The notes under the pieces are model-generated. The model saw only the letters and a program-made list of their open reading frames with translations. It made no database searches and was not told the origin of the DNA. From NCBI RefSeq assembly GCF_016862795.1, contig NZ_BONQ01000139.1, positions 30,880 through 94,879 on the forward strand: a DNA stretch of 64,000 nucleotides, given 5' to 3'. This document shows positions 8,382-15,158 of this stretch, piece after piece. Numbering within the stretch: position 1 is the first letter of the stretch; the number at the start of each line of letters is the position of its first letter. This DNA comes from Dactylosporangium siamense (GTDB lineage: Bacteria > Actinomycetota > Actinomycetes > Mycobacteriales > Micromonosporaceae). Both the position numbers and the translations under genes were made by a program.

Positions 8382-10744
8382 CCGCCGACGTCACAGAAGC
8401 TCGGTCCGGTGCGCTGTCACTCACCGGGACGACCACCCTGCCGGCAGCAACGACGCTGCCGCGGGTGCCGTCCTTCGGCGAGGTGGTGGCGGCGCACCGG
8501 GCCGCCGGCCGGCTGGTCGTCCAGCCGAGGATGGGGTTCGCCGACCCGGCCCGCATGCGCCAGGGGCTGCTCGCCACCCGTGACGCCCGGGCGGCCACCG
8601 TCGGCACCATCACCCTCGACAGCTACACGAGGGTCGGTGACCACGACGCGGTGACCCGGGCCCTGGCGGCCGGCGCGGACCTCAACGGCTATCCCCTCGT
8701 CGACGCCGACCCGGTGGCCACCGCACGGATGCTGGCCGACGTGCTGACCCCGGCGTTCCCGGTGCAGGTGCGGCACGGCTCCGCCGACCCCCGGCGGATC
8801 GTGCGGACCCTGCTGCGGCAGGGGTTGCACGCCACCGAGGGCGGGCCGGTGTCCTACTGCCTGCCCTACAGCCGGATGCCGCTGGTCACCGCCGTGGAGC
8901 ACTGGCGGCAGAGCTGCGAGCTGCTCGCGGCGGCCCGGGAGCACGGCAGCGAACCGCACCTGGAGACCTTCGGCGGCTGCATGATGGGCCAGCTGTGCCC
9001 GCCGGCGCTGCTCGTCGCGTTGAGCGTGCTGGAGGGCATGTTCTTCCGGCAGCACGGGCTGCGCTGCATCTCCTTCAGCTACGCCCAGCAGACGCATCCG
9101 GGCCAGGACGAGGAGGCCGTCGCGGCGTTGCGGCGGCTCATCCGCCGGTACGTGCCGGACGTGCGCAGCCACGTCGTGATCTACACCTACATGGGGGTGT
9201 ACCCGCGGACCCCGGGCGGCGCGCGGGGCCTGCTCGCCGCGTCGGCCCGGCTGGCGGTGCGCACCGGCGCCAGCCGGCTGATCGTCAAGACCTCGGCCGA
9301 GGCGCACCGGATTCCGACCGTCGCCGAGAACGTCGCGGCCCTGGAACACGCCGCGGTCGCGGCCCGGCACGCCGACCTCGGCGACCCGCCCATGGACACC
9401 GGCGTCCACGCGCAGGCGCGGGCCCTCATCGACAACGTGCTCGCGCTCGACGACGACCTCGGCCGGGCGCTGACGGTCGCGTTCGCCCGCGGCCACCTCG
9501 ACGTGCCGTTCTGCCTGCACCCGGACAACGCCGGCCGGGCCCGCGGCTACCTGGACCACGACGGTCGCCTGCAGTGGCAGCGCATCGGCGCGATGCCGCT
9601 CGGGGGTCTCGTCGCGGTGCCGGCCACCGAACCGATGACGTCCGCCGGGCTGCTCGACGCGCTGCAGCACGTGCAGCGGACCTACGACGCACAGCACTCC
9701 GTCAATTCGACCGGAACTTGGGAGAGCCGCATGACCATCACCCCGCTGGACAGCAGGATCTCGGCCGGGCAACGGCCGCCCGGCACCCGCGCCCACCTGA
9801 CCTCACCGGTGACCCAGGCGGCGCTGCGCATCCAGAACTCCGTCCTCGCCGGCAGCCGTGAATACCTGAGCACGCTGGGCTTCCAGGAGATGATGCCGCC
9901 CATCATCGGCCCGGTGACCGACCCCGGCGTGCGCGGCGCCAAGCAGATCGACGTCGACTTCTACGGGCACCGGTACAAGCTGATGACCAGCGTCATCCTG
10001 TACAAGCAGGCGTCGCTGCTCGCCTTCGACAAGATCTTCTATGTCGCGCCGAACGTCCGGCTCGAACCGCTCGAGACCGCGGGCACCGGCCGGCACCTGG
10101 CCGAGTTCACCCAGATCGACGTCGAGGTCGCCGACGCGAGCCGGGAAGACATCCTGGACCTGCTGCAGGGCCTGCTACGGCACATCGTCCGGCACGTGCT
10201 GCGGGAGAGCAAGGCCGACCTGGCCGCGCTCGGCCGCGACCCGGACGTGTTCGAGGCGCTGCTGCGCGAGGAGTTCGAGCGGATCAGCCACCCGGACGCG
10301 GTCGCGCACCTGCGCCGCCTGCAACACCTGCAGAGCACCGACTCCGAGATCGACTGGGAGGGCGAGCGGCTCATCTCCGAGCAGACCGACCGGCCGTTCT
10401 TCATCGTCGGCTACCCGAAGGGCTCCCGCGGGTTCACCGACGGCGAGTCGAGCACCGAGCCGGGCGTGCTGCGCAACTTCGACCTCATCGCCCCGGACGG
10501 GTTCGGCGAGCTGTGCAGCGGCGGCGAGCGCACGTACGAGTACCGCCGGCTCATCGAACGCATGCGCGAGACCGGCGAGAACCCGGCCAAGTACACGTGG
10601 TACCTGGACCTGGCCCGGGAGGGCCTGCGCCCCAGCGCCGGCTTCGGTCTCGGCCTGGAGCGGGTCACCCGCTACCTGGCCGGTCTGGACGCGGCCTGGC
10701 AGGCCAACGCCTTCCCCAAGCTGCCCGGGATCGTGTCGCCGTGA
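8378..10744 (+). CDS. Fusion: glutamate mutase large subunit + AsnRS-like amide synthetase
   Basis: One uninterrupted 788-codon frame encodes two enzymes. Residues 1 to about 440 match the glutamate mutase epsilon subunit: RHG with Arg132, NEGG-like TEGGPVSY, IVKT with Lys304, and DVPFCLHPDNAG near the end. From about residue 452 it matches the class II catalytic core of AsnRS/AspRS: motif 2 Arg561-x-Glu563 followed by RHLAEFTQID, and motif 3 GLGLERV near 765. The anticodon-binding OB domain is absent, as in archaeal AsnRS-derived asparagine synthetase, so the product is probably a small-molecule amide. The junction holds a ribosome site and ATG at 9731, so a separate AsnRS-like protein may also be made. 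3-Methylaspartate or aspartate amidation is my inference. Confidence 0.85.
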   Translation: MTADVTEARSGALSLTGTTTLPAATTLPRVPSFGEVVAAHRAAGRLVVQPRMGFADPARMRQGLLATRDARAATVGTITLDSYTRVGDHDAVTRALAAGADLNGYPLVDADPVATARMLADVLTPAFPVQVRHGSADPRRIVRTLLRQGLHATEGGPVSYCLPYSRMPLVTAVEHWRQSCELLAAAREHGSEPHLETFGGCMMGQLCPPALLVALSVLEGMFFRQHGLRCISFSYAQQTHPGQDEEAVAALRRLIRRYVPDVRSHVVIYTYMGVYPRTPGGARGLLAASARLAVRTGASRLIVKTSAEAHRIPTVAENVAALEHAAVAARHADLGDPPMDTGVHAQARALIDNVLALDDDLGRALTVAFARGHLDVPFCLHPDNAGRARGYLDHDGRLQWQRIGAMPLGGLVAVPATEPMTSAGLLDALQHVQRTYDAQHSVNSTGTWESRMTITPLDSRISAGQRPPGTRAHLTSPVTQAALRIQNSVLAGSREYLSTLGFQEMMPPIIGPVTDPGVRGAKQIDVDFYGHRYKLMTSVILYKQASLLAFDKIFYVAPNVRLEPLETAGTGRHLAEFTQIDVEVADASREDILDLLQGLLRHIVRHVLRESKADLAALGRDPDVFEALLREEFERISHPDAVAHLRRLQHLQSTDSEIDWEGERLISEQTDRPFFIVGYPKGSRGFTDGESSTEPGVLRNFDLIAPDGFGELCSGGERTYEYRRLIERMRETGENPAKYTWYLDLAREGLRPSAGFGLGLERVTRYLAGLDAAWQANAFPKLPGIVSP
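9720..9733 (+). promoter_or_regulatory. Internal ribosome site and ATG at the mutase/AsnRS junction
   Basis: GGGAGAG (9720-9726) lies 4 nt before an in-frame ATG at 9731, exactly where the AsnRS-like homology begins. The linker before it (about 9696-9720) has weaker third-position GC than the flanking code, as expected for a former intergenic spacer. A single-base shift upstream would make the mutase gene end in TGA at 9732, giving the ATGA overlap seen at the other junctions here. Confidence 0.55.
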
Positions 10745-11997
10745 GCGGGATCCGGGCGCCGCAACTGCCGGAGGCGGCGATCCGGGCGCGGGCCCGCGAC
10801 GCCACCGCGGCCGCCTTCCCCGACCTCACCGAATACGGGCACTCGCTGTTCGGCGCGACCCCGGGCCCGCCGTCCGGCGACGAGCTCGACCTGGCGCGGA
10901 TCGTGCCGCCGGTGTTCATGCCGCGGCGGCTGGAGCGGATGTTCGACCTCGGCCGCGAGCCGCTGCCCGGCGACGCCGTCCTCGGCTGCGAGATCGGCGG
11001 TTTCCAGGCGCCGCTGCCGGTCTTCCTGTGCGCGTTCGGCTCCACCCAGGTCGCCGGCCGCGGCCTGGGGGTCGACGCGAGCGAGCAGGCCGGCCGGCTC
11101 GGCATCCCGATGGTCATCGGCGAGAACGTGGTGCCGATGCACGGTTACGGCCGCACCGCAGACGATCCGCCGCCGGACGGTGGCCTGCTGGGCCGGATCC
11201 GGGCGTACGCCGACGCGGTGCCCGACGGGCTCGGCGGCGTCGTGGTCCAGCAGAGCACCGAGGACGCCGATGCCGAGGTGTGGAACCTCGTCTACAGCGA
11301 CCCGTTCGCGACCCGGCTGCTCGACAGCGGCCGGCTCGCGTTCGAGCTGAAGGTCGGGCAGGGCGCCAAACCCGGGCTCGGCGGGATGACGGTGATGTCC
11401 CGTGGGGCCGCCGCCGCCGTGTCCGAGCAGTACGCCATGGACGAGGCGTTCGGCCGGGACACCGGCATGGTGCTGCGGTGCAGCAGCCCCGGCACGTTCA
11501 CCGAGGAGATCCTGCGCCAGCAGGTGCACCTGATGCGCAACAACTATCCGCGGGCGCGGGTGTGGGTGAAGCTGCACCCGGGTCGCGACGTCGGGCACGC
11601 CGCCGAGGTGGCCTGGGCCGCCGGGGCGGACGCGGTCACGGTCGACGGCGCCGAGGGCGGCACCGGATGGGCGCCGTCGGTGTTCCTGGAGCAGGTCGGC
11701 CTGCCGCTGGCCGAATGCCTGCGCCGGGTCGGCAAGCACGACGCGTCCCTGCTGGTCTCCGGCCGCGTCTGGGAGGGCAGCCGGGCGCTGAAGTGCCTGG
11801 CGATGGGGGCGTCGGCGGTCGGGCTCGGACGGGCGGCCCTGATCGCCGTGGACGAGGACGCCGCCGACGGGCTGGTGCGGCTGGTGCGCTGCCTGGAGCT
11901 GGAGCTGCGGCTGCTGCTCAGCGCGCTCGGCAAGTACGACATCCATGAAGTGACCGAGGACGACCTGTGGTTTCCCGGCAAAGAGGAGTCCCGATGA
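10741..11997 (+). CDS. FMN-binding glutamate synthase domain-like enzyme
   Basis: A 418-residue TIM-barrel protein matching the FMN/central domain of the glutamate synthase large subunit: VKLHPGRDVG near 275, then GADAVTVDG and EGGTGWAP, the phosphate-binding glycine loop. The amidotransferase domain and the 3Fe-4S cysteines of full GltB are missing. Stand-alone homologues include subunit C of N-methylglutamate synthase, so it could make or exchange a C-N bond on a 2-oxo or amino acid, or act as an FMN oxidase/isomerase. The GTG start overlaps the previous stop by 4 bp, and its TGA overlaps the next ATG. Confidence 0.82.
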   Translation: MSGIRAPQLPEAAIRARARDATAAAFPDLTEYGHSLFGATPGPPSGDELDLARIVPPVFMPRRLERMFDLGREPLPGDAVLGCEIGGFQAPLPVFLCAFGSTQVAGRGLGVDASEQAGRLGIPMVIGENVVPMHGYGRTADDPPPDGGLLGRIRAYADAVPDGLGGVVVQQSTEDADAEVWNLVYSDPFATRLLDSGRLAFELKVGQGAKPGLGGMTVMSRGAAAAVSEQYAMDEAFGRDTGMVLRCSSPGTFTEEILRQQVHLMRNNYPRARVWVKLHPGRDVGHAAEVAWAAGADAVTVDGAEGGTGWAPSVFLEQVGLPLAECLRRVGKHDASLLVSGRVWEGSRALKCLAMGASAVGLGRAALIAVDEDAADGLVRLVRCLELELRLLLSALGKYDIHEVTEDDLWFPGKEESR

Positions 11998-12329
11998 CGA
12001 TCAACTATGACGGCCGGACGTTTCGCGCGGTGCACGCCGACCCCTCGCTGCCCGCGTCCTCGGCGGTCTACCGGCAGAAGGACGACCTGGTGTGGGCGGA
12101 GTTCGGCGGTGGCGAGATCCGCCGGGGCTCGCTGACCGGGCTGTGCCGCGGGGACGGCGTGGTCGAGTTCGCCTACACGATGGTCCTGGCCGACGGCGCG
12201 GTGATCTCGGGGCGCAGCGTCAACACCCCGGAGTTCCTGCCGGACGGCCGGATCCAGCTCAACGAGGAATGGGAACGCTACGGCTCGCACGCCGACCGGG
12301 GGTTCTCCGTCATAGTGGAAGTCCCATGA
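11994..12329 (+). CDS. Small protein of the family often named N-acetylglutamate synthase-like
   Basis: 111 residues with the family pattern: NYDGRTFRAV at the start, then YRQKDDLVWAEFGGGEIRRG, a GLCRGDGVVEF segment, and PDGRIQLNEEWE near the end. Homologues are widespread short proteins often labelled n-acetylglutamate synthase, but I know of no experimental basis for that name. It looks like a small beta-sheet domain with no membrane segment. It is translationally coupled to both neighbours by ATGA overlaps, so it is probably part of the pathway. Function unknown. Confidence 0.8.
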   Translation: MTINYDGRTFRAVHADPSLPASSAVYRQKDDLVWAEFGGGEIRRGSLTGLCRGDGVVEFAYTMVLADGAVISGRSVNTPEFLPDGRIQLNEEWERYGSHADRGFSVIVEVP

Positions 12330-13348
12330 TGACCAGGGTGGGTCTCGTGCTGACCGGCGGCACCGTGGGGGCCCGGCGGACCACCCGGGCCGGCGAGACG
12401 GTGGTCAGCGTGGCCGCCGACTCGCCCGGCCCCGGCCTGCTCCGTTCGGCCGTCCCCGCGGGACACGACATCGAGTTCGCGACGCTGTCGACGCTCGCGC
12501 TCGCGTCGGAGGACATGCGGCCCGACGACTGGCGCAGGATCGCCGGCGCGGTGCGCGCGCACGTGGCCGCGGGCCTGCGCCGGGTGCTCGTCCTGCACGG
12601 CACCGACACGATGTCCTTCACCGCCGCGGCGCTGTCGTTCCTGCTCGCCGACCTCGACGTCACGGTCGTCATCACCGGCTCCAACGTGTCGCCGGACCAG
12701 GAGCACTCCGACGCGCGCAAGAACATCCACGACGCCCTGGTCGCGCTGCTGGAGCTGCCGCGGGGCGCGTACGTCGTGTTCGCCGGCGGCGAGGACCTGC
12801 CCGGCCTGGTCCACCTGGGCACCCAGGTGCGGAAGGTCCGCATCTGCGGGCAGTCGTTCGAGTCGGTCAACCGGGGTCCGGTCGCGAGGATCCACGACGG
12901 CGCGCTCACCTGGATCGACCGCTGGCGGCCCGGACCTTCCGGCGCCGACCCGCGCGGCGACCTGGATCCCGGGGTGCTGTCCTTCCGGCTGTATCCGGGG
13001 CTCGACTTCGACGCGATGCGGCACGCGCTGGAGACCGGCGGGCAGCGGGCCGTCGTCATCGAGCTGTACGCGGCGGTGACCGGGCCGAGCTTCGCGCTGC
13101 CGGAGTTCATCCGGAAGTGCCGGGACGGCGGGGTGAACGTGTTCCTGACCGCGTCCGCACCGGCGGCGGAGGACCTCAGCGTCTACGACTCGTTCGTCGC
13201 GCTGCGCGAGGCCGGCGGCCGGTACCTGCCGGGAATGATCCCGGAGACGGCCATCGTGAAATGCATGTGGGCGCTCGGGCAGACCAGGGATCCCGTCTCG
13301 GTCGCCGCGATCATGTCGACGCCGGTCGCGGGTGAGGTCACCGGCTGA
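12326..13348 (+). CDS. Asparaginase-like amidohydrolase (type I, AnsA/GatD fold)
   Basis: 340 residues, the normal length for type I asparaginases. Thr13 in GGTVG and the HGTDTM motif (Thr93, Asp94) supply the two catalytic triads, with Lys132 in ARKN. The ATGA overlap with the preceding gene makes it the last member of the operon; it ends 6 bp from the convergent regulator. In a cluster with an AsnRS-like amide synthetase it may hydrolyse or transfer the amide of asparagine or 3-methylasparagine, supply ammonia as GatD does, or remove a protecting amide from the product. A primary-metabolism asparaginase is possible but less likely given the coupling. Confidence 0.88.
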   Translation: MMTRVGLVLTGGTVGARRTTRAGETVVSVAADSPGPGLLRSAVPAGHDIEFATLSTLALASEDMRPDDWRRIAGAVRAHVAAGLRRVLVLHGTDTMSFTAAALSFLLADLDVTVVITGSNVSPDQEHSDARKNIHDALVALLELPRGAYVVFAGGEDLPGLVHLGTQVRKVRICGQSFESVNRGPVARIHDGALTWIDRWRPGPSGADPRGDLDPGVLSFRLYPGLDFDAMRHALETGGQRAVVIELYAAVTGPSFALPEFIRKCRDGGVNVFLTASAPAAEDLSVYDSFVALREAGGRYLPGMIPETAIVKCMWALGQTRDPVSVAAIMSTPVAGEVTG

Positions 13349-13354
13349 GCGCCG

Positions 13355-14809
13355 CTACGCGAGCACGTCGCCCCGCGCCGCGAACGACAGCGCGTTGGCC
13401 CGCACGCGCGGCGGCAGGTTGGCGCGGCCGAGGTTCATCCGCCGGGTCACGATCGTGTCTGCCCCGGGTTGCTCCGCCGTCGGTACCGGTACCGGCACCG
13501 GCACCGGTGCCGGGGCGGCGTGCGGCGTGCTCATGGCGAACGCGCGGACCAGGGCCGACATGCCGTACCGGCCGGTGCTGTCGGCCCTGGTGAGCAGCCC
13601 GCTGTCCACCAGTGACTCGAGGAGCTCGTCGGCCGCGTCGACACCGGTGCCCATGCTGGCGGCAAGCGCGTCCGCGGTGGTGCCGGCGGCGACGAGCTCG
13701 TGCAGGGCCTGCCGGGCGACGGGCGCGAGACGGCGGTAGGCGGCGGCGAAGATGTCGCGCACCTTGACGTCGCCGACGCTGAGGCTCGCCATGACCCGTT
13801 CGGCGTCGGCGAGCGCCCCGGCCAGTCCGGCCACCGTCCATTCCGGCCGGGCGGCGATCCTGCGGCCGACGACGCTGACGGCCAGGGGCAGGTCGCCGCA
13901 GAGCTCGGCGAGCGCGTCGGCGGCGTCGAGCTCGGCCTGGATCCGCTGCTCCCCGGCGAGCCGGCCGATCAGGGTCAGGGACTCGGGCCGGGTGAACGCG
14001 CCCAGGTCGATGCGGTGCACGCCGTCCAACCCGAGCAGCCGGGCCCGGCCGGTCACCACGATCAGGCTGGAGGTGGACCGGCCGAGCAACGGCCGCACCT
14101 GCCGTTCGTCGGTGGCGTTGTCCAGCAGCACGAACAGCCGCCGCTGCGCCAGCATCGTGCGGAACAGGCCGATCGAGGTCGCGTCGTCGGGCGCGTGCGC
14201 GGGGGGCACGCCCAGCGCGTGCAGGAACCCCTGCACGACACCGGCCGCCGACGACGTGGCGGCGCTGAGGTCGGCGTAGAGCTGCCCGTCCGGCAGCGCG
14301 GCGGACAGCTCGTCGGCGAGCCGGAGCGCGAACGCGGTCTTACCGGCCCCGATCGGCCCGCTGATCATCAGCGCCGGACCCGCGTGGGTGGCCGCGTCGA
14401 CCAGGGCCTGATCGCGGCCGACGAAGGTGCTCGAGCCCATCGGCAGCTGCGCCGGCCGGGTCGCCGCCGGTGCGCTCACAGTCCGGTCCACCGTGGACGG
14501 TGCACGCGGCGGGGCGTCCTGCTTCTCCGGCGGCGGCGGGGTGCCCTGCGCCACCGCGAGGTCGCGCCACCGCCGCTCCCAGACCGCCGGCTCGCCCCCG
14601 CAGGCGGCCACGAAGGCGAGGGTCACCGGCAGCGACGGCAGCCGGTGCCCGCTGGCGGCGCTGGAGAGCACCGACGGCGCGAACATCGCCGACCGCGCGA
14701 GCCGCCGGTAGCTCGGGTTGCCCGCCCGGCCGCGCAGCGCGCGCAGGTCGGAGGCGAACTCGCCGATCGGGTCCTGCACGCTGTCCAACGGTCGTTCCGG
14801 CCTACCCAT
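13355..14809 (-). CDS. HTH + NB-ARC ATPase regulator
   Basis: 484 residues. The N-terminal ~80 residues resemble an XRE-type helix-turn-helix region of the kind found in Streptomyces NB-ARC regulators. A P-loop GPIGAGKTA is near residues 148-156, a Walker B-like LFVLLDNA follows, and a winged-helix-like segment lies after 350. The C-terminus has a proline-valine run (PVPVPVPVP) and no TPR domain, so it may be a shortened AfsR-like STAND protein. It is convergent with the asparaginase gene and divergent from a small secreted-peptide gene. Its proximity suggests a role in controlling the cluster. Confidence 0.8.
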   Translation of the reverse strand: MGRPERPLDSVQDPIGEFASDLRALRGRAGNPSYRRLARSAMFAPSVLSSAASGHRLPSLPVTLAFVAACGGEPAVWERRWRDLAVAQGTPPPPEKQDAPPRAPSTVDRTVSAPAATRPAQLPMGSSTFVGRDQALVDAATHAGPALMISGPIGAGKTAFALRLADELSAALPDGQLYADLSAATSSAAGVVQGFLHALGVPPAHAPDDATSIGLFRTMLAQRRLFVLLDNATDERQVRPLLGRSTSSLIVVTGRARLLGLDGVHRIDLGAFTRPESLTLIGRLAGEQRIQAELDAADALAELCGDLPLAVSVVGRRIAARPEWTVAGLAGALADAERVMASLSVGDVKVRDIFAAAYRRLAPVARQALHELVAAGTTADALAASMGTGVDAADELLESLVDSGLLTRADSTGRYGMSALVRAFAMSTPHAAPAPVPVPVPVPTAEQPGADTIVTRRMNLGRANLPPRVRANALSFAARGDVLA

Positions 14810-14890
14810 CGCATTTCTCCCTTGTGAGGCAGCGTGCTCAGTTCTGCCCGCACGAGGTATCGGCCCGGCATCACCGCGCCAACCGGCCGT

Positions 14891-14941
14891 GATAGCGCCG
14901 CCGATAGCGGCGCGATAACAGCGGCGATAGTCCCGCGATTA
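14891..14941 (+). promoter_or_regulatory. Five-fold GATAG direct-repeat array, candidate SARP/AfsR operator
   Basis: GATAG at 14891, 14903 and 14926, GATAA at 14914 and GATTA at 14937 all point the same way with alternating 12- and 11-bp periods, close to one helical turn. A possible -10 hexamer TACGTT (14952-14957) begins 11 bp after the last repeat, near the spacing seen at SARP-activated promoters. The array lies between the divergent NB-ARC regulator and the small peptide gene, and would drive the peptide. Confidence 0.55.
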
Positions 14942-14995
14942 CCGCCCTTCCTACGTTGTCGTCACCAGCCGGAACGAACGAAGGAATGGCCCGCC

Positions 14996-15148
14996 ATGCG
15001 TGCTTTCACAGTCGCCAGAATCATTTTCGCCGTCACCGTCGCCGCCGTTCTGGCGATCGGGGCGGGCGTCGCGGACACCGGCACCTCCACGTCCGGCGGC
15101 GCCTTCGCGGCCGGCGGCCCCAGCACCAACAACAACCCCTGGGACTGA
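14996..15148 (+). CDS. Small secreted peptide precursor
   Basis: 50 residues: a basic N-terminus (MRAFTVAR), a hydrophobic core of about 15 residues (IIFAVTVAAVLAIG) and a short polar tail ending in GGPSTNNNPWD. An AAGGA lies 10 nt before the ATG at 14996. The product would be exported or membrane-anchored. It sits between two large NB-ARC regulators, the second of which has a TPR-rich C-terminus, and downstream of the repeat array. A signalling-peptide role is an attractive guess without direct support. It ends 10 bp from the convergent SARP gene. Confidence 0.6.
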   Translation: MRAFTVARIIFAVTVAAVLAIGAGVADTGTSTSGGAFAAGGPSTNNNPWD

Positions 15149-15158
15149 TCCCGGTGCG

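Noticed and set aside
7908..10744. Glutamate fermentation via methylaspartate as the role of the mutase
   Set aside because: No methylaspartase or mesaconate hydratase genes are present, and the genes are translationally coupled to biosynthetic enzymes.
13480..13515. Short tandem ACCGGC repeats
   Set aside because: They encode the proline-valine run of the NB-ARC regulator and need no separate explanation.
14470..14892. Possible small rightward gene opposite the NB-ARC regulator start
   Set aside because: Arg/Ala/Pro-rich, antisense to a supported gene, with no ribosome site.
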